Shown here piece by piece: positions 23,202-30,888 of a stretch of 37,858 nt of DNA. Below the pieces are notes generated by a model. That model made no database searches. It saw only the letters and a list, made by a program, of their open reading frames with translations, and was not told the origin of the DNA. Numbering within the stretch: the first letter of the stretch is position 1; each line of letters starts with the position of its first letter. Origin of the DNA: UBA9715 sp964553375 (GTDB lineage: Bacteria; Actinomycetota; Coriobacteriia; Coriobacteriales; Eggerthellaceae); assembly GCA_964553375.1 (NCBI GenBank), contig CAZKKN010000016.1, positions 1-37,858 of the forward strand. The letters are read 5' to 3'. A program made the translations under genes and the position numbers.

Positions 23202-23528
23202 TTACCTCGCATCGATAACGTAAACTCCGACTCGGACCTGCTTCCAAGGATCGAGTTCCGAGTTGACTTGCATGATCCGCGCTTCGAAAACTCCGCCATG
23301 GCCATAGAAGGCAAGAGTAGCTAAAAGCTCATTCGACTCCGCTGGCATATAGCCCAGTTTCGTCTTATCGAAATAGATTGCCATGGCGCTTGGATCATGA
23401 GGGTTATCCGGTTCAGCGATCAGGTCAACCTTCATTCCGGGTTTCATGTTCTCTAACTGCGTAGCGCCATCCCAATGCTGAAAACCACGGATATGGAAAT
23501 CGATGATTTTCCTTGACGGTTCATACAT
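23202..23528 (-). CDS. HIRAN-domain protein
   Basis: A 108-aa protein that is almost entirely a HIRAN domain: KIIDFHIRGFQHWDGATQLENMKPGMKVDLIAEPDNPHDPSAMAIYFDKTKLGYMPAESNELLATL. The pattern EPDNPxDPxAMxxYxDxxxxGYxP is the family signature; HIRAN domains bind DNA 3' ends. The ATG at 23528 has AAGGAGG 8 nt upstream; a longer frame to 23558 lacks one. It stands alone, without the SNF2 helicase or nuclease usually attached to HIRAN. Operator 4 is 64 bp upstream. A sensor or tether role in DNA damage or phage response is inferred. Confidence 0.8.
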   Translation of the reverse strand: MYEPSRKIIDFHIRGFQHWDGATQLENMKPGMKVDLIAEPDNPHDPSAMAIYFDKTKLGYMPAESNELLATLAFYGHGGVFEARIMQVNSELDPWKQVRVGVYVIDAR

Positions 23529-23591
23529 GGCATATCCTCCTTCTATCGGAACGAACATGCTTGTATCTTATGCTGCAAACAACTCCTTACG

Positions 23592-23609
23592 TGTACCCTG
23601 ATTGGGACA
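23592..23609. promoter_or_regulatory. Candidate WYL operator 4
   Basis: TGTACC-CTGATT-GGGACA, a 6-6-6 arrangement, lies 64 bp upstream of the HIRAN gene, which reads leftward. The left half-site is one base off the others. Confidence 0.42.
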
Positions 23610-23706
23610 GGGACGCATTATTTCCGAATTTCAATGTGTAATACCACTTGCAACCTGAATCACGCTAACAGTGCTGTTCAATGCAGTAAACCTTACTTTC
23701 AGATAG

Positions 23707-23728
23707 TGATATAATATAAAATATATTA
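23707..23728 (+). promoter_or_regulatory. Extended -10 promoter with overlapping operator dyad
   Basis: TGATATAAT at 23707-23715 is an extended -10 box. A perfect dyad, TAATATA-AAA-TATATTA (23712-23728), overlaps it, 20 bp before the antitoxin start. It would suit autoregulation by the ribbon-helix-helix part of the encoded protein. Confidence 0.5.
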
Positions 23729-23747
23729 CAATAGAAGGGAGAGTAGA

Positions 23748-24206
23748 ATGCCGACAATTTCTCTGTATCTGAAGGAAGACGTGCTTAAGAAATTGGATGC
23801 GGAGGTAACGCGCCAAGCGGCGGCCGATAAAACTGCTGGTGCGGTTGGTCGTGCAGTGACAACACGCTCCAGCTATATCGAGAAAATGATCGTTGAGTCG
23901 TTGAAGGATCCCGATAATTTAACTAGAGAGACAATCGAATACCATGTGATCCCCCTTGCTGAGGAGTATGGCGCCAAAAAGGTTTCCTTATTCGGGTCAT
24001 TTGCACGAGGGGAGGCTACGGCGCAAAGTGATGTCGATATCCTGTTAGATAAGGGTGGAATAAAGGGCATGAAGGTACTTGAATTCCAAGATAGGCTGGC
24101 TGAGCAGTTGGGTCGGAAAGTGGATGTGGTAACAACGGCCGGGGCTAGCAAGCGTTTCCTTGACAAGATTCGCAAGGATGAAGTGGTTCTCTATGCTGCA
24201 GGCTGA
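23748..24206 (+). CDS. mntA: MntA-type nucleotidyltransferase antitoxin with N-terminal RHH domain
   Basis: A 152-aa protein. Residues 1-55 look like a ribbon-helix-helix DNA-binding domain (PTISLYLKEDVLKKLDAEV, then SSYIEKMIVESL). The C-terminal part is a minimal nucleotidyltransferase: GSFARGEATAQSDVDILLD with Gly83-Ser84 and Asp95-x-Asp97, the GS-x10-DxD motif. MntA proteins add AMP to a tyrosine of HepT and so neutralise it. GGGAGAG precedes the ATG. The gene overlaps hepT by 14 bp. Most MntA proteins lack an RHH part, so this fusion probably allows repression of its own promoter, where a dyad is present. Confidence 0.85.
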   Translation: MPTISLYLKEDVLKKLDAEVTRQAAADKTAGAVGRAVTTRSSYIEKMIVESLKDPDNLTRETIEYHVIPLAEEYGAKKVSLFGSFARGEATAQSDVDILLDKGGIKGMKVLEFQDRLAEQLGRKVDVVTTAGASKRFLDKIRKDEVVLYAAG

Positions 24207-24549
24207 GCGCGACAACGACCAGCTTGGAGTGATCCTGTCGTATTGCAGCCGGCTGGATGCAACCCATGAGCATTTCGGAAGTAGCTATGAGGCGTTTTTG
24301 GAAAGCGAACCTTACCAAGATGCCTGCTCGCTCTGTTTGATACAGGTGGGGGAGGCTGTAGGGCGATTATCGGAAGAGTTCAAAGGCGCTCATCCGCAAA
24401 TCGATTGGAAGGCGATATACGGGATGCGTTGTCGCTTGGTCCATGGCTATGATAACTTCGATCCCGAAATCGCTTGGGACGCCTTGGAGAATTACCTTCC
24501 TTCGTTGCGGGCGTTTTGCGAGGAACGGTTCGTGCGGGATCCAAAGTGA
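24193..24549 (+). CDS. hepT: HepT-type HEPN ribonuclease toxin
   Basis: A 118-aa helical HEPN-domain protein. MRCRLVHGYDNFD gives the catalytic R-x4-H-x-Y motif (Arg79, His84, Tyr86); the Tyr is the AMPylation target of MntA in studied pairs. I start at the ATG at 24193, which overlaps the end of mntA in another frame and suggests translational coupling; a longer frame runs back inside mntA. Length is normal. A membrane protein gene follows 10 bp later and may be co-transcribed. The toxin probably cleaves RNA (tRNA in studied cases). Confidence 0.85.
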   Translation: MLQAERDNDQLGVILSYCSRLDATHEHFGSSYEAFLESEPYQDACSLCLIQVGEAVGRLSEEFKGAHPQIDWKAIYGMRCRLVHGYDNFDPEIAWDALENYLPSLRAFCEERFVRDPK

Positions 24550-24559
24550 GGTTGCTGTT

Positions 24560-25171
24560 ATGAATCAAAGCTATAAAACGATGCCAACAGGGCTTCGCGT
24601 TTCTTCATGGATCATCGCTATCGCCACCATCGTTGCATGTTATGTTGCTATTCTGCTGCTGGGCATAGGAGGTTCTGCGGATGCTGGAACCAGCATGGAT
24701 TCCATGGATGCGACTGGTTCCTTCCTTGATTTGGCAATAGCTTCCTCGCTTCTGATCGTTCCTCTTTTGCAGTTGGCCAATCTGATCCTGGGGATCATTG
24801 TTGCTGCTCGAAAAGATTCCGATGCGCTATCCGTCACCCGAGCCATCATGCTCACCTTTAAACTGGGCTTCATCCCATTTTTCATCTTAGGCGGCATAAT
24901 CGAATTCCTGTGTATCATAGGAGGCTTTCATCCGGTGCTCGTCGGGTTCATGTGGACCATAGGACTCGGGCTTGGCGTTCTCGGATGGCTCACCGTGATG
25001 TCTGGAAGCATTTGGACGATAGCCACTGCCATCAAAGCGAAACGGTCCACGATCATCTCTTCAGGCGAATGCGCGCTCTATATCGTCCTTTCGGTATTCT
25101 TCGTTGTCGATGTCGTTGGTTCGATCGTTCTATTCGTGCGATCCAGACGGCCGGGAGTGGTCGCTCAGTGA
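24560..25171 (+). CDS. Multi-pass membrane protein of unknown function
   Basis: A 203-aa protein with about five hydrophobic segments (near residues 18-38, 55-85, 93-115, 122-150 and 168-195) and a basic C-terminus (RSRRPGVVAQ). I recognise no family; it looks like a DUF4064-type or general small-membrane-protein layout. It starts 10 bp after hepT, with GTGAGG 8 nt before the ATG, so it may be in the toxin-antitoxin operon. Whether it takes part in that system is unknown. Confidence 0.68.
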   Translation: MNQSYKTMPTGLRVSSWIIAIATIVACYVAILLLGIGGSADAGTSMDSMDATGSFLDLAIASSLLIVPLLQLANLILGIIVAARKDSDALSVTRAIMLTFKLGFIPFFILGGIIEFLCIIGGFHPVLVGFMWTIGLGLGVLGWLTVMSGSIWTIATAIKAKRSTIISSGECALYIVLSVFFVVDVVGSIVLFVRSRRPGVVAQ

Positions 25172-25232
25172 GAAAGGTCTTCGCTGTTGGCAAGAAGCAT
25201 TGGTCTTGCGTCGTTGTAGGGGATTGGGTACT

Positions 25233-26126
25233 TTAATCAAACGGAATGCGGAAGTAGGCGAGCTCTTCCTTGAACCGATCTTGCGCAGCCAGGCAGGCGT
25301 CGGTCAGGAATCCCTTCTCGCGATCCCATTCGAAAAACCCCTTGTAGTAGAAGGCCTTCATGTCATCGGCGATTATGAACGGCACCACGCCGTTGGCGAG
25401 GCATTCTTTGAACATGATGAGCCTTCCCACGCGCCCGTTGCCGTCTTGGAAGGGATGGATCCTCTCGAACCCGACGTGAAAGTCGATGATATCTTCTACC
25501 GTGTGCTTCGAGCGGACGCCGTACGCCTTCAGGAGCTTGCGGACGTCTCGGCCGACGTCTTCTGGAAGTGTGGTCTTGCGACCGCCTACCTCGTTCGGCA
25601 GACGCTTATACTCTCCGACGGCGAACCAGTCCTTTGCGGAATCGGTGGTGCCGGCCTTGAGGATGCGATGAAGCTCTTTGATCATCCCTTCTGAGAGGGG
25701 GTCCTGCGCGTGATCAATGATGTAGTCGATGGCGCGGAAGTGATTCTGCGTTTCCACGATGTCGTCGATGCGCACTGGCTCGTTCTGTGCTCCGATGGTT
25801 GCCGTCTCGAAGATGAGGCGCGTTTGATCGAGGGAGAGCCTGCTCCCCTCGATGCGATTGGAGTTATAGGTGAGTTCAACCTGTACCTTGTGGTAGATGC
25901 CTCCTTTGACCTTGGCGTCCTTCTCTTCTCGAAGGCGAATGAGAAGATGGGTCGCGTAGGAGCTCTTGGAATTCGAGCGGGCGGGCTTTGCTGCGTCTGA
26001 AGGGATGTTCCAGGTCTTTCCCGTGAGGAAGGCGCCCGGCACGCGGCCTTGGGCGCAGTAGTTCCGAACGCTCCTTTCAGAGACGCCCCAAACCTTAGCG
26101 ATCTCAGCTGCAGAAAGGAATCCTAT
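25233..26126 (-). CDS. Fic-family protein with N-terminal helix-turn-helix, apparent ATA start
   Basis: The frame is open over 297 codons. Residues 1-45 read IGFLSAAEIAKVWGVSERSVRN and on to GAFLTGKTWNIP, an excisionase/MerR-like HTH found on many Fic proteins. The Fic core follows with HPFQDGNGRVGR (His near residue 224). The inhibitory motif SNRIEG (S-x3-E-G) before it marks a class II, auto-inhibited enzyme. The only in-frame standard start is a GTG at 26042, which would cut off the HTH. A strong AAGGAGG stands 9 nt before an in-frame ATA at 26124-26126, the point where homologues begin with Met. Either ATA is used or the start has mutated. Fic enzymes transfer AMP to a hydroxyl side chain of a target protein. 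Confidence 0.8.
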   Translation of the reverse strand: MGFLSAAEIAKVWGVSERSVRNYCAQGRVPGAFLTGKTWNIPSDAAKPARSNSKSSYATHLLIRLREEKDAKVKGGIYHKVQVELTYNSNRIEGSRLSLDQTRLIFETATIGAQNEPVRIDDIVETQNHFRAIDYIIDHAQDPLSEGMIKELHRILKAGTTDSAKDWFAVGEYKRLPNEVGGRKTTLPEDVGRDVRKLLKAYGVRSKHTVEDIIDFHVGFERIHPFQDGNGRVGRLIMFKECLANGVVPFIIADDMKAFYYKGFFEWDREKGFLTDACLAAQDRFKEELAYFRIPFD

Positions 26127-26181
26127 TGGAACTCACCTCCTTATCGGAATCGGCAAAAACCCAATGGAACAATTGTATCAA

Positions 26182-26219
26182 ACTATAGTGTTTATTGCCG
26201 TTATCGGCAATAAACACTA
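26182..26219 (-). promoter_or_regulatory. Fic promoter embedded in a 15-bp palindrome
   Basis: The arms TAGTGTTTATTGCCG (26186-26200) and CGGCAATAAACACTA (26205-26219) are perfect, with loop TTAT. On the minus strand TTGCCG (26205-26210) and TATAGT (26182-26187) are separated by exactly 17 bp, forming a -35/-10 pair inside the dyad. The Fic reading frame begins about 56 bp downstream. Binding there would block transcription. Confidence 0.6.
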
Positions 26220-26292
26220 CTCCTACTCGTCGTTTGTTAGAAAAGGAAAAGCTATGTCAACTTTCGAATACCAGGGGGAGAAAATGGATTGG

Positions 26293-26535
26293 CTACTGCC
26301 TTAATTCCCATACACCCGATTTTGATACTGAAGCATCTTTCATGATTCCAGATTTTCTTAAAGTTGTTGCAGCCCAACGAATATCATACTGCCATGTATA
26401 AAACAGGCTGTCTGAATTGCGCAATTCACTCTCATTATCAGCCCAAAATGTCTTGCAGACCTCAAGTATGGTCCCACTGCCACCAAGCTTGATGAGCGTC
26501 GCTTCAAGCAATTCTGGTAAATCGTCTTTTTGCAT
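26293..26535 (-). CDS. Stand-alone Mrr_N-like winged-helix protein
   Basis: An 80-aa protein with LPELLEATLIKLGGSGTILEVCKTFWADN, WQYDIRWAATTLRKSGIMKDASVSKSGVWELRQ. The final RWA-xx-L-xx-(S/A)G-xx-GVWEL pattern is typical of the winged helix at the N-terminus of Mrr-type restriction proteins, here without the nuclease. AAAGGTG lies 7 nt before the ATG at 26535. It sits between the Fic gene and the 1094-aa solenoid gene. It may be a DNA-binding adaptor or a remnant of a longer protein. Confidence 0.6.
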   Translation of the reverse strand: MQKDDLPELLEATLIKLGGSGTILEVCKTFWADNESELRNSDSLFYTWQYDIRWAATTLRKSGIMKDASVSKSGVWELRQ

Positions 26536-26666
26536 ATTGTGCACCTTTCCGCTATTCCCGCTCGACTGGCACTATTATCAACATTGTCGATCAATATGCT
26601 TTAATTTACACATGCTCCACTTCTATTTCTGGTGTGGAATTAAGTTTGGTACTCAATCAGTACTCA

Positions 26667-29600
26667 TCAGTCATTATTGTTGTTTTCTTCAGCGCTTAGT
26701 TCTTCGCCGTTTTCATCCATGGTTCTCATTATTTCATTTAAAGCCAGAGCGATATGGAAGTCGATGATAGGTTGTGCATTCCAATTGTGATATTGAAATC
26801 CTAAAGTTGCTCCTGCAAGGACTCCATATCCGCACCCTTCAAAAAGGACATACAAGCTACATCTTTTAACACCTTCTTCTAGGTCGATGAACTGCGCCTG
26901 CGTTATGTCCTCGGTAACAAATAGCTTTGATTCTGCTTTTGCCGTCGATATATCTTGGCAAGTACTTGTTCCGAGAAAATTGAAGAAAGGTGGCAGATTG
27001 ATAGAGTCGACTGGTTCTAAGACAGATAGCTTGTCTAGGATATCTAACGCTTCGGCACAATAATGACGAACTTCAGTCAGCTCCTCTTCGGCGTATTCTA
27101 TGAACACTGGATTGTCCTCCACCATTATCAGGGAGCCAGGCGAAGCGTCTTGATCATGCAATAGCTGTCTAATGTCATCAATTAGCCTGTTTTTCGTTGA
27201 AGAGGTTACAGAGGACGTTGCCGCAATACGTTCTTTTGCATCTGGAAGAAGATCCAACATTGCAAGCATAACTATTGCATTATAGGAAAGCAGATAATCT
27301 TTCTCGCAATCCGCAAGTTCCGCGATGTTGTCTACGGCTCTTCTGAATACTAGATTTGAATTTTTCACGGCTGCAACAGTAAAACCAAATTGATTCTTAG
27401 AAAAGAGCTTATTCCCGATTTCAATACCGAGATAAATAACAGTGGATTCATTAATCTTAATTCCATCGGAATACTTATCGATATTCGAATTACCGCAATC
27501 AATCTCTTTTAGCTGAGCTGCGAGTTGCTCTACTAACGTCGTTCCTTCACTTTCATCAAATGTCAAGACTTTGCAGTTACCAGAGTCAACCAAATATGAA
27601 AAGGCCCTCTTACAAAAGAATGAATCTATCCAAGAAATCGATTGAATTGTCCATTCTCGAGATTCAAGAGAAACGACTTCTCCAACAGAGCGCGATTTTA
27701 ACTCTACATAACTAGGACTAGACGTTGTATAGTGTTTTGCTCCTAAAGCGGCCATTCCTTCATTTTGCAAAACCTTGGAGTTTTCATAGAACAGGACTTC
27801 AACTACTTCATTATTGCTTGTTGATTTTAGAACCACATACGTTTGGGGTTTGACGGTAGTGGGATCTTCTGGCTCTTCTCCTCCGACATGCCGGTTCATA
27901 TACCTGACAAGAGCATTTCCCCCAGAACCTCCATTTTGCAAAATGGCCCGTATTGAATAGACATCGGCTATCTCCGGGTTCGACCTTTTTGTCTCGAACT
28001 CAGAGAACAAAAAGTTAGTCTCTGGCGTATCGGCTTCTCTAATATACTCAGCTAGCTCTTTAGGTATATCCATATTCAAAACAAGATGCATTTGGAAAGC
28101 AATTAATGCTGCGTCCATGTTTTCCTTCATTCTGAAAGATTTCATTGCGCAACGTAATGCATCTAGCTCATTGTCTTTCGTAAAGTGATATCGAGCTAAA
28201 TAGACGAAGATCATAGGATCCTTAACCGAGCTATTTTCCAGTTGGTCCAGAAGAGAGCTCTCCACTTCCTCGTCTATTTCGCTTTCAAGAACAACTCTCA
28301 GCAAAGGTTGATACAAGAATCCCGGAAGATTCTGAGCGAACCTGCTCAGAATCTCGAGCACTTCCTCATCACGTTTATTGCGCACCAAATACGGGATCCA
28401 AATATTTCCAAAATTTAGACAAGGTTCTCTAGGACTAGTTTTCATAAGCTCAATAGCTTGTTCAATATGACTTATTGCCTCCTCTCTCGAACCAGCATAT
28501 TTTTCATATGCCTCTAAATGAAATCTTGGCTCTTCCTGATAATTAGATCCAAGCGATACATACTCTTCGTATGAAATATTAGGATTAAGAAAATTGGTAA
28601 AAAATGAAAAGCCTAAATAGTTCTCTTTTATGATGTCGATATTGTCTGAGAAATCTTTTAAAAGCTCATTTTTGCTTTGAGGGTCAATTGACAATCTTTT
28701 GTGACAACCCTCGACATATAAAAGCAAATGATTATTCTCCATCGCCCATTTGCATATTTCGACGATTTGAGAGCAATCGGATGTATCTCTAAGTTTGGCA
28801 GTCATTACGTTTGGCATGATATAGGGTTCGACAATCTTATACTTCCCAGTCTTTTGAAATGTCTCGAAGGCTTCTGAACCTCGTTCTTCAAGCGCCAACC
28901 CCAGTGGCAATGCATATTCCTCCAACAGAGAAGAGCTTCCCCAGCTTGGTGTGTCATTGCTATATGAGCAAATTGCCCCCTCCGCATCATCAAGTTTCTG
29001 AAATAGAAGATGCTTCCATAACCAAACTATTCTTTTGTGAGCTAAGGAAAGGGGGTTGATTCGGTCAGCAAGCAATTCGAAAAAAACCGATGCCTGCAGC
29101 ACGCTATGCGCGGAATACGCAAGTTCAGCATTGAGGCAGAGCGCAAAAGGAGCAAATGGCGAATTTTCAGGAAGCCCCTCTTCGCTTAACGGGCCTAGAT
29201 CAAAAAGTCCTTTTTTAACTTGCTCAACAGCAAATTGAATGTTGTCGGTCTCTCCTTCTGCCCTTTGAAGGATATCGATGCACTGGTCATAGAGCTTGGC
29301 AGCAAAATAGACGGATGCCAAGCTTGCAGCCAAATCATTCGAAATCGTTGGAATAGTCATTCGTTTTGGAGGGAGTTCTTTGCACCCCCTGGAGTAAGCT
29401 AAAACATATTCTCTTGTGTAACCTTCTGGTTTATCTTCGAAATCGCTTTCGAATTCTTCAAGGCTTATTGCTCCCCTTTCGAGATCTCCGACTCTTCGAG
29501 AGAGCAAAGTCCAATCATTTGACACCAAGCTAGAAATGGAGTCCTTTAATTCTGCTGCGCTACGTCTTGTCTCAATTTGCATCGAAATAACTCCATCAGA

Positions 29601-29951
29601 AGAACTTTCGGATGCAATGCTTGCAATATCCTCAATGAGGTTTTCTAGGAATGAAGACGTAAGCTCATCCTCTATACAAACATTCATGTTTCCATACATA
29701 AACAAAGAGGCGATCTTGCTAGTTTCAAGCCTAGTTCCGCAACAATTGAATATTAGCTCGTCAACATGGTGCTTATCGTGCAACTTCTGAACTACCTCTG
29801 GAAGAAGAGGAAGCATTGAGGCTCTTGCTGTCTGCTGTCTTAATAGTTTCCGGATCTTTCTAGCTTTCTGTTTTCCAACGAGGATATTAAGAGCGTTGTC
29901 CCCAAGCGTCTCGATAATCCAGCCAACTAAAGGAATGTTCTCAAGAATCAT
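26667..29951 (-). CDS. Large alpha-solenoid protein with GreA-like and PIN-like C-terminal domains
   Basis: A 1094-aa protein. After an N-terminal segment with amphipathic helices (MILENIPLVGWIIETLGDNAL), residues of about 150-700 are helical repeats with TPR-like spacing (for example LAASLASVYFAAKLYDQCIDIL and ARYHFTKDNELDALRCAMKSF). Around 740-800, SPSYVELKSRSVGEVVSLESREWTIQSI resembles the GreA/GreB C-terminal domain. The last about 270 residues look PIN-like: DYLLSYNAIVMLAMLDLLPDA at the first strand and KLFVTEDITQAQFIDLE at the position of the later acidic residues. The active site is not fully canonical. AAAGGAGG precedes the ATG at 29951. It lies 53 bp after the XRE gene on the same strand, so the two are probably one operon. 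I infer a defence effector of the solenoid-GreA-PIN type; no function is proven. Confidence 0.7.
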   Translation of the reverse strand: MILENIPLVGWIIETLGDNALNILVGKQKARKIRKLLRQQTARASMLPLLPEVVQKLHDKHHVDELIFNCCGTRLETSKIASLFMYGNMNVCIEDELTSSFLENLIEDIASIASESSSDGVISMQIETRRSAAELKDSISSLVSNDWTLLSRRVGDLERGAISLEEFESDFEDKPEGYTREYVLAYSRGCKELPPKRMTIPTISNDLAASLASVYFAAKLYDQCIDILQRAEGETDNIQFAVEQVKKGLFDLGPLSEEGLPENSPFAPFALCLNAELAYSAHSVLQASVFFELLADRINPLSLAHKRIVWLWKHLLFQKLDDAEGAICSYSNDTPSWGSSSLLEEYALPLGLALEERGSEAFETFQKTGKYKIVEPYIMPNVMTAKLRDTSDCSQIVEICKWAMENNHLLLYVEGCHKRLSIDPQSKNELLKDFSDNIDIIKENYLGFSFFTNFLNPNISYEEYVSLGSNYQEEPRFHLEAYEKYAGSREEAISHIEQAIELMKTSPREPCLNFGNIWIPYLVRNKRDEEVLEILSRFAQNLPGFLYQPLLRVVLESEIDEEVESSLLDQLENSSVKDPMIFVYLARYHFTKDNELDALRCAMKSFRMKENMDAALIAFQMHLVLNMDIPKELAEYIREADTPETNFLFSEFETKRSNPEIADVYSIRAILQNGGSGGNALVRYMNRHVGGEEPEDPTTVKPQTYVVLKSTSNNEVVEVLFYENSKVLQNEGMAALGAKHYTTSSPSYVELKSRSVGEVVSLESREWTIQSISWIDSFFCKRAFSYLVDSGNCKVLTFDESEGTTLVEQLAAQLKEIDCGNSNIDKYSDGIKINESTVIYLGIEIGNKLFSKNQFGFTVAAVKNSNLVFRRAVDNIAELADCEKDYLLSYNAIVMLAMLDLLPDAKERIAATSSVTSSTKNRLIDDIRQLLHDQDASPGSLIMVEDNPVFIEYAEEELTEVRHYCAEALDILDKLSVLEPVDSINLPPFFNFLGTSTCQDISTAKAESKLFVTEDITQAQFIDLEEGVKRCSLYVLFEGCGYGVLAGATLGFQYHNWNAQPIIDFHIALALNEIMRTMDENGEELSAEENNNND

Positions 29952-30004
29952 TTTGCCTCCTTTCGCATCTAGAGCGAAATCATCGGTCATCATAGGGCGA
30001 AGTG

Positions 30005-30493
30005 TTATTTCCCCGTATATGGACTCTTACTGTCCTCAGTCTTAAACCACGTGCCGTTATCCCAGGTGCGTTTCCACTCTTCGTATTCATCTTTAGTGAT
30101 CTCATGATCATCTAGCTTCTTGCGCATGTCTTCCCAGTCATGGACGAACTCAGCAAAGAAGTTCATAGCAGGGCCATATCCAGTCGTGATCGCCACCGTT
30201 CCGTCGATATCGCGCACCGTGTAGCCGAATATATCCTCGTTCTCCAACAGCGCATACGCGAACTCTCGACGATTCTTGAACGCAGGAGCGCTAAGGTATT
30301 CCGGTCTCACGCCCAGCACCTTGGCAATCCTGTCCAGAATTTCCGGCTTGGGATTGCGGTCTCCCAGCTCGTAGGCTCGATAGGCAGACTCAGTTATGCG
30401 TGCCTTATCGGCCACTTCCTTCTGAGTTAGATGCAGCTCATCCCTGAGCTTCTTCAGCTTATTTGCAAGAGCTGGAACGGATTTCTTCTTCAT
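30005..30493 (-). CDS. XRE-family repressor
   Basis: A 162-aa protein. Residues 8-65 form the lambda-repressor-like helix-turn-helix (LKKLRDELHLTQKEVADKARITESAYRAYELGDRNPKPEILDRIAKVLGV). A C-terminal region (about 75-162, acidic and aromatic) has no S24 peptidase motif. GAAAGG precedes the ATG. It is divergent from the excisionase gene across a region with three 21-bp dyads and one longer palindrome, and it is upstream of the 1094-aa gene. It therefore looks like the lysogeny-type repressor of the integrative element. Confidence 0.88.
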   Translation of the reverse strand: MKKKSVPALANKLKKLRDELHLTQKEVADKARITESAYRAYELGDRNPKPEILDRIAKVLGVRPEYLSAPAFKNRREFAYALLENEDIFGYTVRDIDGTVAITTGYGPAMNFFAEFVHDWEDMRKKLDDHEITKDEYEEWKRTWDNGTWFKTEDSKSPYTGK

Positions 30494-30520
30494 GGATTGA
30501 GACCTTTCTCATTGTACAGA

Positions 30521-30647
30521 CCCCTGACAAATTGTCAGGGGTACAGATTACCACCTCACGCAAATGTGAGTAAATCTGTTCAAATCCATTGACATCACAA
30601 ATACGTGAGGTTATAGTCAAACCAAGACATCATATAAACGTGATGTT
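30521..30647. promoter_or_regulatory. Repressor operator cluster between XRE and excisionase genes
   Basis: Three 21-bp dyads share ACMTCA at the left and GTGAKTWA or GTGAKGTT at the right (30553-30573, 30592-30612, 30627-30647), spaced 39 and 35 bp apart. A perfect palindrome with 10-bp arms CCCCTGACAA and TTGTCAGGGG (30521-30541, centre A) lies beside the XRE start. The layout is like a phage immunity region. Confidence 0.6.
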
Positions 30648-30687
30648 ATCCAAATGATGAAAGGAGCAGGAGATAGAAACAAGGCTC

Positions 30688-30888
30688 ATGAGCGCAACCG
30701 AGGTAGCAGAGCAACTAGGCACATCCAAAGCCTATGCCTACAAGGTTATCCGCAAGCTGAATGCTGAGCTTGCTAAGAAGGGATGTCTGATCGTTCAAGG
30801 GAAGGTCAGCCGAAAGTACTTCGAGGAGCGATACTTCGCGGGCGAGCCCATGGCAAGGAAGAATCGAGGTGATAGCGATGTCTGTTAG
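30688..30888 (+). CDS. Excisionase-type helix-turn-helix protein
   Basis: A 66-aa protein: MSATEVAEQLGTSKAYAYKVIRKLNAELAKKGCLIVQGKVSRKYFEERYF. This is the small HTH protein regularly found before tyrosine integrases in Gram-positive mobile elements. The start is uncertain because the Shine-Dalgarno (AGGAG) is rather far from the ATG. It overlaps the integrase gene by 11 bp and is divergent from the XRE repressor. Confidence 0.75.
   Translation: MSATEVAEQLGTSKAYAYKVIRKLNAELAKKGCLIVQGKVSRKYFEERYFAGEPMARKNRGDSDVC

Noticed and set aside
26245..26310. 16-codon plus-strand frame with a plausible ribosome binding site after the Fic palindrome
   Set aside because: Too short to support; the plus-strand -10 box is poor and the sequence is in no known family. 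It could be a truncated remnant.
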